NCBI RefSeq assembly: GCF_000014045.1 | Contig: NC_008387.1 | Location: 5,270-69,269 of the forward strand | DNA: 64,000 nucleotides | Direction of reading: 5' to 3' | From: Roseobacter denitrificans OCh 114 | GTDB lineage: Bacteria > Pseudomonadota > Alphaproteobacteria > Rhodobacterales > Rhodobacteraceae | Shown: positions 1-8,747 of the stretch, in pieces | Layout: the number at the start of each line of letters is the position of its first letter | Numbering within the stretch: the stretch's first letter is position 1 | Position numbers and translations under genes: made by a program | Notes under the pieces: generated by a model | Databases searched by the model: none | What the model was told of the DNA's origin: nothing | What the model saw: only the letters and a program-made list of their open reading frames with translations

Positions 1-1
1 T

Positions 2-310
2 GTCTCTACCGTCAATCTGATCGATCCTGCGCCGCCCCACCAGCGGGATTGGCTGGAGGCGATTGGCAAGACATCCGTGACAGCGCTGCCGGTGTCCCTG
101 TTGATGAAAATGGCGCGCGGGCTTGATCTGGCAGGGGATCTGTGGCCCGCTTTTGGTCGCCGTCTGCCGGTGGGTCTGCGCGAGGCGACACTGGCGGCCC
201 GCTTCAAACCGCTCAGGTATTCCCGCGCGCGGGCCGAGGATTGGCTGGGGCATCACCCCGCCACGGATTTCAAAACCCATATGCAGAGCCTGACCGGGGA
301 AGCTTCCTGA
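2..310 (+). CDS. C-terminal part of a sugar-nucleotide epimerase/dehydratase-like protein (5' end outside the window)
   Basis: The frame is open from the left edge and ends with TGA at 308-310, giving about 102 residues. The tail (residues RYSRARAEDWLGHHP near the end) looks like the C-terminus of SDR-type nucleotide-sugar epimerases, where a short Ser/Lys-Ala-rich stretch precedes a Leu-Gly-x-x-Pro element. The Rossmann NAD motif and catalytic Tyr-x3-Lys would lie upstream and cannot be checked, so the family call is tentative. Its stop codon overlaps the ATG of the next gene (ATGA), so the two are probably co-transcribed and translationally coupled within a polysaccharide operon. Confidence 0.5.
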   Translation, partial: VSTVNLIDPAPPHQRDWLEAIGKTSVTALPVSLLMKMARGLDLAGDLWPAFGRRLPVGLREATLAARFKPLRYSRARAEDWLGHHPATDFKTHMQSLTGEAS

Positions 311-1566
311 TGGTTGAAACCTGCCAAGGCCCTGTCGCCTATCTGTCGGGCGAATACCCGCGTGCCACGGATACCTTTATCCAGCGCGAGGTGGCGCAAT
401 TGCGCGCCCAAGGATTGGAGGTGCTGACCTGTTCGATCCGCAAGACCGACAGCAAACACCATGTGGGCCCCGAACAGCGCGCTGAATTTGCCGCCACCTT
501 TCAGGTACAGCAGCAGGCAAAGAACCCCGCGCACCTGGTGCGGGCGCATCTGTCGGTGCTGCGGCGCGCGCCCGGGCGCTGGTTCGGTGCCGCTGCACTG
601 GCCTGGCGCATCGCCCCGCCGGGGATCCGCGCAGGCCTGTGGCAGCTGTTTTATTTCCTGCAAGCCGCCGTTCTGGCCGATCATCTGCGCAAGCGCGGTG
701 TGAGCCACCTGCACAACCATTTTGCCAATTCAAGCTGTTCGGTGGCGATCCTGGCCTCCCGGATGAGCGGCATTCCGTTCAGTTTCACCATGCATGGCCC
801 GGCGATTTTCTATGAACCAAAACACTGGCGGATCGACGAGAAGATGGCACGGGCCAAATTCATCTCCTGCATCAGCCATTTTTGCCGTGCGCAGGGGATG
901 ATGTTCGCGGATCAGGCGCATTGGCCGAAACTCAAGATCGTGCATTGCGGTGTTGATCCTGACAAATATGGCCAGACCCCGCGCACCACCTTCGGCAAGC
1001 ATATTGTTTTCGTGGGGCGTCTGGATGCGATCAAGGGTGTGCCGCTCTTGCTGGACGCTGTTGCGGCCCTGCGCGAGCGCCACCCGGATGCGCGTGTCAG
1101 CATCGTCGGGGATGGGCCACACCGGGCGCAGCTGGAACAGCAGGCCGCACGGCTCGGGTTGGGTGAAATGGTCCACTTTCTGGGCTATCGCTCGCAGGAC
1201 GCGGTGGCCGACCTGTTGGCGCAGGCGGACATGCTGGTCCTGCCCAGTTTTGCCGAAGGGGTGCCCGTGGTCCTGATGGAAGCGATGGCCGCGCGCCTGC
1301 CCGTGATCGCCAGCCAGGTCGCCGGTGTGGGCGAATTGGTGGAGGATGGTGTGTCAGGCCATCTGATCCCCGCAGGCGATACGCAAAGCCTGATCGCGCG
1401 GATGGATCATCTGTTATCCCACCCTGAGGTTTGCGCGAAAATGGGAGAAGCGGGTCGTGCAAAGGTCGTGGCAGATTTCGACATCCGCAAAGAGGCTGCC
1501 TGGCTGAAAACGCTGATCACCAGTGATGACCCCGCAGACCGTCCCTTGCGGCCTGGCGACCTATAG
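310..1566 (+). CDS. Glycosyltransferase family 4 (GT-B fold)
   Basis: A 418-residue GT4-type transferase, expected to be cytoplasmic or membrane-peripheral and to add a sugar from a nucleotide donor to a lipid-linked glycan. The C-terminal GT-B donor domain starts near residue 230 with VGRLDAIKG, continues through IVGDGPHR, and has the E-x7-E type element in PSFAEGVPVVLMEAMA, where the two acidic residues normally contact donor ribose and phosphate. The start at 310 is chosen because the ATG overlaps the upstream stop (ATGA) and the protein then begins MVETCQGPVAYLSGEYP, a natural GT4 N-terminus. Upstream in-frame codons would overlap the preceding gene by more than 150 bases. The 3' end overlaps the convergent GT2 gene by 6 bases. 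Donor and acceptor are not predictable. Confidence 0.88.
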   Translation: MVETCQGPVAYLSGEYPRATDTFIQREVAQLRAQGLEVLTCSIRKTDSKHHVGPEQRAEFAATFQVQQQAKNPAHLVRAHLSVLRRAPGRWFGAAALAWRIAPPGIRAGLWQLFYFLQAAVLADHLRKRGVSHLHNHFANSSCSVAILASRMSGIPFSFTMHGPAIFYEPKHWRIDEKMARAKFISCISHFCRAQGMMFADQAHWPKLKIVHCGVDPDKYGQTPRTTFGKHIVFVGRLDAIKGVPLLLDAVAALRERHPDARVSIVGDGPHRAQLEQQAARLGLGEMVHFLGYRSQDAVADLLAQADMLVLPSFAEGVPVVLMEAMAARLPVIASQVAGVGELVEDGVSGHLIPAGDTQSLIARMDHLLSHPEVCAKMGEAGRAKVVADFDIRKEAAWLKTLITSDDPADRPLRPGDL

Positions 1567-2499
1567 GCGGGCCAGCCGTGCCTCCCAGACCGGGGTCTGC
1601 CGGGTGACGATTTCGGCAGTGGCCTTGGACTTGCCCGCAATCAAAGCGCGACGCTGATACTGGCGGATAAAGGAGCGTAATTCCGCATCTTGTTGCTGTG
1701 GTGTACCCTTGAGGGCCGCACGCACATAGCCCCACCAGCTGGCCGCGCCGCCGATCACATAGGGCGGATGGGCCATGCGAAAGACGCAACTGGCGGTGAA
1801 AAACAGGAAATCCGACCCCATGTAGTATTGCCCGAAGCCGTGGCGCATGCGGCCTGTCAGCACGTTCTGCTGGCTTGATCCCATGGGGCGCAGGTGTTCG
1901 AATTGCAGTTCCACATCGTCCCAGCTGCAGGCGATCCAGCCCAGTTGGCGCGCCTTGTGGCAGTCGATTGCATCCCACATGACCTCTCGGACAAAGCCGC
2001 CGATCTCCTGAAAACAGGCCAAGCGGTAGAATTTGGTCATGCCGACCGACATTTCATCCCCGCATTTTTCGGAAATCCGCCGCCCGCCCGCGCCGGCGAA
2101 CCAGGGCTTGCCCGAACAGGTGCCGATGCGTGGATTGGCTTCCATCCGGTCCATCAGGCCGGAGAAATAGGTGCGCGGCAGATCCAGATCGAGGTCGAGT
2201 TTGCAGATATAGTCAAAATCCGTCATCTCCAGCTGATCCATGCCGAAATAGAACGCCTCGATCACACCGGGCCCCACGGCGCGGTGACCCCGGTCCGGTT
2301 TGGGGACGATGCGGATCCAGTCATGCAGGGCGGCATATTCGGCGAGGATCTGCGGTGTGGCATCGGTAGAGCCATCATCCACGATGATCCACAGGGCGGG
2401 CGTGTCCTGCTGTGCCACGACCGAGTCGAGCGTACGACGCATGTAATCGGCCTCATTGCGGCAGGGCGTGATCAGGGCATAGCGGCGTTGTGCGGTCAT
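1561..2499 (-). CDS. Glycosyltransferase family 2
   Basis: About 312 residues with a GT-A fold. The N-terminus reads ALITPCRNEADYMRRTLDSV, the nucleotide-binding strand and helix of GT2 enzymes, followed by IIVDDGSTDATP (first Asp pair) and a DLDLDLP segment in the DXD position that binds metal and nucleotide sugar. It is expected to act at the cytoplasmic face in polysaccharide chain assembly. The reading frame is open to 2547, with a TTG at 2547 and an ATG at 2529. I prefer the ATG at 2499 because the conserved domain begins six residues later, but no clear Shine-Dalgarno separates the options. It runs opposite to the flanking GT4 gene and sits 86 bases downstream of the O-antigen-ligase-like gene on the same strand, so those two may form an operon. 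Confidence 0.85.
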   Translation of the reverse strand: MTAQRRYALITPCRNEADYMRRTLDSVVAQQDTPALWIIVDDGSTDATPQILAEYAALHDWIRIVPKPDRGHRAVGPGVIEAFYFGMDQLEMTDFDYICKLDLDLDLPRTYFSGLMDRMEANPRIGTCSGKPWFAGAGGRRISEKCGDEMSVGMTKFYRLACFQEIGGFVREVMWDAIDCHKARQLGWIACSWDDVELQFEHLRPMGSSQQNVLTGRMRHGFGQYYMGSDFLFFTASCVFRMAHPPYVIGGAASWWGYVRAALKGTPQQQDAELRSFIRQYQRRALIAGKSKATAEIVTRQTPVWEARLARL

Positions 2500-2585
2500 G
2501 GGAAGTTCCGTTCCGGGGGCATGAGACATTCCAATATGTACCCCCAATGATAAGAGAATATGAAAATATCAAGGCCGGGCTGCGT

Positions 2586-4172
2586 TCAAAAGGATCCTGT
2601 CCGCCTTTTGCGGGTGCTGGCCCCTCTGGGAGCGGGGGGGTGGCGCGGCGTAGCAGCGGTACGGATCGGGCCTGCGCGGGCGCGGGGTTTCACTGGATCA
2701 GGTGCCGCTCTGCGCATTGGGTTGTCAGGGGCGGAGGCACGTGCCGGGTTTTCATAAAGCGCCAGCACAGTGCCCGCGACCAGCCATGTGATAGGTGTCA
2801 GGGCGGAGTTCGGCAACATATCCACCAGATTGGCGACCAATAGCAGGCATAGCCCACTGCCCACCATACCGACGTTGCGCCGCCGCAGCGCGAGGGCGAT
2901 CATAGGCAGGGTCAAGAGCCCGAATGTCGCCAGATATCCGAGCCATCCTTTTTCTCCGAACACAATTACCCAAACCCCATCTGTCACGCTGAGATCGCGC
3001 CCCGTTTCAGGGTCATAGATGCGCGCGCGACCCCAGCCGCCCCAGCCGAAGCCAGGTTTTTGCCGGGCTTTCTCCAGCAGGGTTTCTTCATGCTCAACCC
3101 TGAAGATGAAGGAAGAGGCCCGTTCCGCATTGAGTGATATCAGGCTTTCCGTGAGACGCTCCATGGGAAATATCTCGCTTGCTCTGAGTGTGGGATAGGT
3201 CAGGACCGCTGCAGCGATGCAAGCCGCGGCGATCAGTTGGAGGCGCGTGCCGAGAAAGACCGCGACCGGCAGGAGAGCGAAGGCAATGAGAAAGGCGCCA
3301 AAGGTTTTGGACAGAAACAAGATGATGAACAGATACCCCGCATAGAGAAGATAGGGGCGGGGTTTCGCAGGCCTGGGGCGGTGCCCCGAATTGCTACTCT
3401 CTGGCGGCGTTGGCGCGGTTACATCATCCGTTGTGGTCTTCATGCGCCACAGGGCAACAGCGGCCAGACAGGTCATGGCGATGAATATTCCCACGCGCAA
3501 CCCGTGCTCCAGAAACACCATGGGGCGAAAGCCCCCGGCGCGGATATGCTGCTGAAAGCTGTGCGGATAAAACCCGTAGATCCATTTGTTCAACTGGGGG
3601 CTCAGCCGTACCTCGATCAGGATCAGGACGGAGTAGATCAGCCCGCCGACCACAAGCGCCCGCAGGAGGGCAACCCGCGCTGCGGGGGTCGTTAAATAGC
3701 GTCTGGCAAGCAGAAAAGGCAGTAAAGTCACGCCAACGCTCAACATCATTGAGAAAATGTCATAAGGCCGGATTCCTCCGATCCGGCGCGGGCCGAAAAC
3801 CAGGGCTTCCTGATTGGTCCAAAACACCCCGACCGGCACCAGGAACAGGACGATCAGACATGTATTGGCGATCAGGCTGCTCTGTTGGGGCAGCGGCTCG
3901 GGTGGGCTGTCCTTTTCGCTCTTTGTGCGATGCCTCCGGCCTGATTTCGCATTGCCTGCATCCGGCAACATCAGACACATCAGCCCGGCGGTCAGGCTGG
4001 GGATCAGCGTTTTGTTCAGCTCAGGCAGCAGGGGTAAGTCAATGCCTGTATGTGTCGGCAGAAACAGATACCCCATCAACACTGACCAGATCAGCGCCTC
4101 ATGCCGGGGCAGGCGCTGAAACAGAAACAGCACAACCAAAGGGTAGCTGTAGAGAACGAGTTGGGCAATCAT
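2586..4172 (-). CDS. O-antigen ligase/polymerase-like integral membrane protein (Wzy/WaaL type)
   Basis: A polytopic inner-membrane protein of about 528 residues. Many hydrophobic segments are visible, beginning VLYSYPLVVLFLF, and a periplasmic loop in the second half carries GWGGWGRARIYDPETGR followed by a further helix. This layout, with a large loop containing Gly-rich and Arg residues before the last helices, is typical of O-antigen ligases and Wzy polymerases, which transfer or polymerise undecaprenyl-linked repeat units in the periplasm. Sequence divergence in this superfamily prevents a choice between ligase and polymerase. Start: ATG at 4172 preceded by CAGG; a GTG at 4199 is in frame. 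The Pro/Arg-rich C-terminal tail (last about 45 residues) looks unstructured. The gene is divergent from the GT2 gene at 4347 across a 174-base spacer likely to hold both promoters. Confidence 0.75.
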   Translation of the reverse strand: MIAQLVLYSYPLVVLFLFQRLPRHEALIWSVLMGYLFLPTHTGIDLPLLPELNKTLIPSLTAGLMCLMLPDAGNAKSGRRHRTKSEKDSPPEPLPQQSSLIANTCLIVLFLVPVGVFWTNQEALVFGPRRIGGIRPYDIFSMMLSVGVTLLPFLLARRYLTTPAARVALLRALVVGGLIYSVLILIEVRLSPQLNKWIYGFYPHSFQQHIRAGGFRPMVFLEHGLRVGIFIAMTCLAAVALWRMKTTTDDVTAPTPPESSNSGHRPRPAKPRPYLLYAGYLFIILFLSKTFGAFLIAFALLPVAVFLGTRLQLIAAACIAAAVLTYPTLRASEIFPMERLTESLISLNAERASSFIFRVEHEETLLEKARQKPGFGWGGWGRARIYDPETGRDLSVTDGVWVIVFGEKGWLGYLATFGLLTLPMIALALRRRNVGMVGSGLCLLLVANLVDMLPNSALTPITWLVAGTVLALYENPARASAPDNPMRRAAPDPVKPRARAGPIRTAATPRHPPAPRGASTRKRRTGSF

Positions 4173-4346
4173 ACTGGCCTGAATACTCCGGCGGAACACA
4201 AGGGCCGCACCATGTCAAAAAAAACGGCTCTTCGAAAGTCAGTCTTAACCCGGTTTTGTCTAAGACACCGTTTATAAACATCACAGCGATAAAAGTCGAT
4301 CAATCGGGTATGGTAAAAACCTCCCTTTTCCTGTTGAAGGATCGTC

Positions 4347-5336
4347 ATGACACGCGACGCGGCACCTTATGATCTCGTTATATCCATCATCAATTACCGG
4401 ACAGCCGCGCTGACGATTGCCTGCGTGACATCGGTGATCGAGGATCTGCGCGGCTCGCCCGACATCCATGCGCATGTGGTCGTGGTGGACAATGCCTCTG
4501 GCGATGGATCGGACACAGTCATCGCCGACTGGATTGCCGATCAGGGGCCGGGTGCGCCTGTGACCCTGATCCGCTCGGCCCGCAACAGTGGGTTTTCGGG
4601 GGGGCACAATCAGGGGATCAGCGCCAAACGCGGCGCCTTTTATCTGGTGCTTAACTCGGATGCAGTCCTTAAGCCCGGATTCTGTATGGCCATGCTGGAG
4701 GCTGCACGCGCTACCCCCGAAGCCGGGCTTTTCGCGCCCCGGATCGATTATGACGACGGCCCGCAACAGGTGAGTTGTTTTCGCATGCACACGCCGATCA
4801 GTGAACTGATCCGCGCTGCCGCCACCGGCCCCGTCACCAAGCTGTTTCAGCGCTATACCGTGGCGCTGGACATGCCCCCCGACCCTGATGAGATCGGCTG
4901 GGCCAGCTTTGCAGGCATCCTGCTGCGCGCCGAGATGATTGATAAGGTCGGCCCGATGGACGAGGGGTATTTCCTTTATTTCGAGGACACCGAATATTGC
5001 CTGCGCGCGACCCGTGCCGGCTGGCGGATCACCTATGTGCCGCAGGCAAGATTCATTCATTTTCGAGGCGGCAGCGCCCCTGTCAAGACATTGGCCAAGG
5101 CGCGCAAGAGGCTGCCAAAATATTTCTATGCCTCGCGTACACGGCTACTTTATCAGGCGCATGGCTACATGGGCCTGATCGCTGCGAATATGCTGTGGCA
5201 CCTTGGTCGCGGGCTCGCGCAGGCGCGTCGCCTCGCAGGCAAGCCCGTGCCGCAGGTTGTGGCGCAGGAATGGCGCGATATCTGGACCAATGCCTTGTCG
5301 CCCCTGGGGCACAGCCATCAGCCAAAGGGTGAATGA
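4347..5336 (+). CDS. Glycosyltransferase family 2, rhamnosyltransferase-like (WbbL type)
   Basis: A 329-residue GT2 enzyme. The N-terminal motif is LVISIINYRTAALTIACV, followed by VVVDNASGDGSDTV, the NSGFSGGHNQGI element and VLNSDAVLKPG (DXD equivalent). Further on it has GYFLYFEDTEYCLRATRAGW, the acceptor-loop signature of WbbL-type rhamnosyltransferases and relatives. The rml operon in this window would supply dTDP-L-rhamnose, so a rhamnosyl donor is plausible but inferred. The start ATG is preceded by AAGGA at good spacing. It leads an operon with the sulfotransferase (directly abutting), another GT2 (8-base overlap) and the flippase (ATGA overlap), which points to one assembly pathway. 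Confidence 0.87.
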   Translation: MTRDAAPYDLVISIINYRTAALTIACVTSVIEDLRGSPDIHAHVVVVDNASGDGSDTVIADWIADQGPGAPVTLIRSARNSGFSGGHNQGISAKRGAFYLVLNSDAVLKPGFCMAMLEAARATPEAGLFAPRIDYDDGPQQVSCFRMHTPISELIRAAATGPVTKLFQRYTVALDMPPDPDEIGWASFAGILLRAEMIDKVGPMDEGYFLYFEDTEYCLRATRAGWRITYVPQARFIHFRGGSAPVKTLAKARKRLPKYFYASRTRLLYQAHGYMGLIAANMLWHLGRGLAQARRLAGKPVPQVVAQEWRDIWTNALSPLGHSHQPKGE

Positions 5337-6182
5337 ATGGCTCTTCCGGATTACATCATCGTCGGTGCAATGAAATGCGGCACCTCCACGCTGGCCGCAC
5401 AGCTGGGCGCGCAAAAGGGTCTGTTCATGACCGACCCCAAGGAGCCCAATTTCTTTTCTGACGATCCGGTCCATGCCAAGGGAATCGACTGGTACGAACG
5501 TCTCTTCGATGCGGCCGAGCCCGGTGATCTGAAGGGCGAGGCGAGCACACATTATACCAAATACCCCACCTATCCGGAAGCACTGGACAGGTTGGCGCGT
5601 GTGATCACGCAACCGAAACTCATCTACATGATCCGCAACCCGCTGGCGCGGGCTGTCTCGCATTACATGCATGAATGGAGCCAGGGTGTCATTTCGACCG
5701 ATATAGAACAGGCACTCCACTCTCATCCCGAGATTGAAGCCTATGGCTGTTATGCCGCGCAAATTACCCCTTGGGTAGAACGTTTTGGTACTGACAACGT
5801 GCTGGTGCTGAGCATGGAAAACATGCAGCGGAATCCGCAAGGCATATTGGACCAGACAGGGGATTTTCTGGGCCGTCCGGGTCTGGTCTGGCAGGACGAT
5901 CTGGGGCCGGTCAACGTCTCGGCGGAGCGGACCCGGCGCTTTCCTTTGCACGGGCTTTTGGTGGGCAATCCTGTGGCAACCGCCCTGCGCCGCACGCTTG
6001 TCCCGCAAAGCTTACGCGACCGGATCAAGGCCAGCCGGCAGATGCAGACGCGCCCCGTGCTCTCGCCCGCGCAGACCGCCCGCCTGACGGAAGTCTATAC
6101 CGCGGACTACACCCGCTTGAAAACGCTGTTTCCGGATCGCCCGGATCTGGATCTGTCTTACGGGTTTCTGCACCATGGCTGA
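5337..6182 (+). CDS. Sulfotransferase (PAPS-dependent, carbohydrate type)
   Basis: A 281-residue sulfotransferase-domain protein. The 5'-phosphosulfate-binding loop is near the N-terminus (IIVGAMKCGTSTLAAQL, residues about 6-22), and the 3'-phosphate-binding element is MIRNPLARAVSHYMHEW near residue 100. Both are diagnostic for enzymes that transfer sulfate from PAPS to a hydroxyl group. The PAPS would come from the fused ATP sulfurylase/APS kinase at 29914-31626. Its ATG follows the previous stop directly (TGAATG) and it overlaps the next glycosyltransferase by 8 bases, so the sulfate acceptor is most likely the glycan made by this operon; that link is inference. Confidence 0.88.
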   Translation: MALPDYIIVGAMKCGTSTLAAQLGAQKGLFMTDPKEPNFFSDDPVHAKGIDWYERLFDAAEPGDLKGEASTHYTKYPTYPEALDRLARVITQPKLIYMIRNPLARAVSHYMHEWSQGVISTDIEQALHSHPEIEAYGCYAAQITPWVERFGTDNVLVLSMENMQRNPQGILDQTGDFLGRPGLVWQDDLGPVNVSAERTRRFPLHGLLVGNPVATALRRTLVPQSLRDRIKASRQMQTRPVLSPAQTARLTEVYTADYTRLKTLFPDRPDLDLSYGFLHHG

Positions 6183-7143
6183 CATCGCTGCTGTCATCAT
6201 CGGGCGGAACGAGGGGGCGCGGCTGGTCGCCTGCTTGGCCTCTTTGGGACAGGATTTCGCGCGGATCGTCTATGTTGACAGCGGATCGACAGACGGATCG
6301 CTCAAGGCGGCGCAGGATGCGGGGGCCGAGGTGGTCGCTCTGGATACCGGCCGCCCTTTTACAGCTGCCCGTGCCCGCAATGCCGGGATTGAGGCGTTGA
6401 AAACCGGGGCATCGCCTGACTTTGTACAGTTCATTGATGGCGATTGCATGCTTGATCCGGGTTGGATCGCTACAGCGTTGGATTTTCTGGTCGGGGCACC
6501 AGAAGTCGCGGTGGTTTGCGGGCGTCGCCGGGAGCGCTTTCCCGAGAACTCGATCTATAATCGTCTGTGCGATGCGGAGTGGAATACCCCCATTGGCGAG
6601 GCGCGCGCTTGTGGCGGGGACGCGCTGATGCGTTGGGAGGTCTTGATGGCTGTGGATGGCTACAATCCTGATCTGATTGCCGGGGAAGAGCCGGAAATGT
6701 GTTTGCGGATGCGGCGCTTGGGGTGGAAAATCTGGCGGCTTGATGCCGAAATGACCCTGCATGACGCGGCCATTCTGCGGTTCGGCCAGTTCTGGAAACG
6801 GGCACGTCGCGGTGGCTATGCCTACGCCCAAGGGGCGGCAATGTATGGGCGCGCGCCCGAACGTCACGGTGTGGCCGGGGTGCGGCGGATCCTGATCTGG
6901 GGGGCGGTGATCCCTGTGTTGATAGTGTTTGGATTGGTTGCAATCGGTTCCCTCGCCTTGGTGCTCTTGGCAGTTTACCCGCTTCAGGTAGCCCGGATCG
7001 CCCGCCGCAAGGGCGGCACACGGGGCGCATGGGAACAGGCGAGCCTGCTGACAGTCGGAAAATTTGCGGAACTGCAAGGCATCGGGGATTACCTCTGGCG
7101 GCGCTGGCAGGCCCGCGATGCGGAATTGATCGAATACAAATGA
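6175..7143 (+). CDS. Glycosyltransferase family 2
   Basis: A 322-residue GT2 enzyme. It has AVIIGRNEGARLVACLASL at the N-terminus, VYVDSGSTDGS as the first nucleotide-binding Asp region, and QFIDGDCMLDPGW with the metal-binding DXD near residue 90. The motif GEEPEMCLRMRRLGW follows. The C-terminal 70 residues include a hydrophobic stretch (IWGAVIPVLIVFGLVAIGSL) that would anchor the enzyme in the inner membrane. It overlaps the sulfotransferase by 8 bases and the flippase by 4 (ATGA), indicating tight translational coupling in the 4.3-8.5 kb assembly operon. Donor and acceptor sugars are unknown. Confidence 0.86.
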   Translation: MADIAAVIIGRNEGARLVACLASLGQDFARIVYVDSGSTDGSLKAAQDAGAEVVALDTGRPFTAARARNAGIEALKTGASPDFVQFIDGDCMLDPGWIATALDFLVGAPEVAVVCGRRRERFPENSIYNRLCDAEWNTPIGEARACGGDALMRWEVLMAVDGYNPDLIAGEEPEMCLRMRRLGWKIWRLDAEMTLHDAAILRFGQFWKRARRGGYAYAQGAAMYGRAPERHGVAGVRRILIWGAVIPVLIVFGLVAIGSLALVLLAVYPLQVARIARRKGGTRGAWEQASLLTVGKFAELQGIGDYLWRRWQARDAELIEYK

Positions 7144-8513
7144 AACGGATCAGATCGAAATTCGGCGGGCTGATCCCCGGCCGCACATCGCTGGGCGCGA
7201 AAGTGTTGCAGGCCGGCGGCTGGAGCATCATCCAGGTTGTCGGCGTGAATGTGCTGCGTCTGGCCAGCAACCTGATCCTGACGCGCTATCTGGTCCCCGA
7301 GGCGTTCGGGATGATGGCGATGATCGGGACGCTGCTGACGGCGTTTAATCTGTTCACTGACATTGGCCTGACCCAAAGCATCATCCGGGACCGGGACGGT
7401 GAAGAGGCGCATTTCCTGCGTGTGGCCTGGACAATCAAACTGATCCGCGGGTTCCTGATTGCGGGTGGTGTTTTGCTGGCAGCGCTGGGGTTGTGGGTTT
7501 TTGCACCCAGCCTCGCGCCGCCGCAGACAGTTTATGCAGACCCGCGTCTGCCGATTCTGGTGGCCCTTTCTGCATTGGCTCCGGTTATGATAGGCGCGGA
7601 ATCCACGACCAAGGAACTGCTGACCCGCCGCTTGCAGAACTGGCGGTTTACCGTCGTGGAAATCGGCACACAGGTTATCAGTTTAATCGCAATGGTTATT
7701 TTCGTGCAGTTCAGCCCGACCGTCTGGGCGTTGCTGGCGGGTATGCTTTTGATGAGCGTTATCAAGATGGTGGCCTCACATCTGTTCTATCCCGGTCCCT
7801 GGATGCAATTGGCCCATGATCGCGAAATCAGGGACCGCCTCTGGCACTTCGGCAAGTTCTTGATGGGGTCTTCGTCGTTTTCCTTCATAGCGCGTCAGGC
7901 GGATAAGTTCATTCTGGCCGCCTTGCTGAATGCGACAGCCTTCGGTCTCTATGTGATTGCCCAGATTTGGGCCTTCGCGGGCCAGGCATTCGTCAACCAA
8001 CTGGCAACGCGGGTCGGTTTTCCCGCGATGAGCGATATCATTCGCAACAGACCCGAAGACCTCCGTCGCCTGTTCCGGAAATTTCAGAATGCTCTCGACG
8101 TCTTCTGTTTCGGCGCTTTTGTCGTGACATTCCTGCTGGGCGATCTGTTGATCAGAACGCTCTATGAGGCTGAATATCATGCAGCGGGAACCTATTTGTC
8201 GATCTTGTCACTGAGTTTTCTGGTTATCCGGTTTCGGACCCTGGATAACCTTTTGGTCAATATGGGCAACAGTCGCTCGGCCTTGGTGATCTCCGTTGTG
8301 CGGGCGATCTCGATCTGCGTCACAATTCCGCTGAGCTACAACATGTTCGGGCTGGAGGTAACATTGCTGGTGGTTGCCATGAATGCAGGTATCACGGCAC
8401 CCTATACGATGATTTTACTGCGACCTACATTGGGCGACAAACAGTTCCTCTATGATTGCATCTGGTTGGTCGGTTCGGTCCTTGCGGCAGTTCTGGTCTA
8501 CCTATCACTCTGA
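7140..8513 (+). CDS. Polysaccharide flippase (Wzx-like, MOP superfamily)
   Basis: A 457-residue polytopic membrane protein whose N-terminus includes GGWSIIQVVGVNVLRLASNL and ILTRYLVPEAFGMMAMI, the start pattern of Polysacc_synt/Wzx transporters. These flip undecaprenyl-diphosphate-linked oligosaccharides across the inner membrane. Roughly 12 hydrophobic segments are spread across the length, and the central segment RQADKFILAALLNATAFGLY is characteristic of the family. The open frame extends upstream to 7029, but the ATG at 7140 overlapping the preceding stop is the sensible start. It is the last gene of the glycosyltransferase-sulfotransferase operon, so its cargo should be the repeat unit those enzymes make. 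Confidence 0.87.
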   Translation: MKRIRSKFGGLIPGRTSLGAKVLQAGGWSIIQVVGVNVLRLASNLILTRYLVPEAFGMMAMIGTLLTAFNLFTDIGLTQSIIRDRDGEEAHFLRVAWTIKLIRGFLIAGGVLLAALGLWVFAPSLAPPQTVYADPRLPILVALSALAPVMIGAESTTKELLTRRLQNWRFTVVEIGTQVISLIAMVIFVQFSPTVWALLAGMLLMSVIKMVASHLFYPGPWMQLAHDREIRDRLWHFGKFLMGSSSFSFIARQADKFILAALLNATAFGLYVIAQIWAFAGQAFVNQLATRVGFPAMSDIIRNRPEDLRRLFRKFQNALDVFCFGAFVVTFLLGDLLIRTLYEAEYHAAGTYLSILSLSFLVIRFRTLDNLLVNMGNSRSALVISVVRAISICVTIPLSYNMFGLEVTLLVVAMNAGITAPYTMILLRPTLGDKQFLYDCIWLVGSVLAAVLVYLSL

Positions 8514-8747
8514 ACCCTCTGCGAAGGCGCTTTCGATCTCACCAGGCCTGTGGGGATAGGGTCAACCGCTCTGCCATGAAGGGTCCATGGCATCACTTCA
8601 TTTCACGGTTTGTTAAAGCCTGATGGGATACCGTCAATCGAGATGATCCCGCGCTTTGATCGGTCATGAAAACAGCTTGTCATGATCAACTCACTTCCAT
8701 CGCGCAAACACTCCTCTTGTGACCGCCGTGATCGGACCAACGCCCCT

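Noticed and set aside
142..309. Extended N-terminus of the first glycosyltransferase from ATG 142
   Set aside because: It would overlap the preceding gene by over 150 bases; the ATG at 310 overlaps the upstream stop as coupled genes do and gives a normal GT4 N-terminus.
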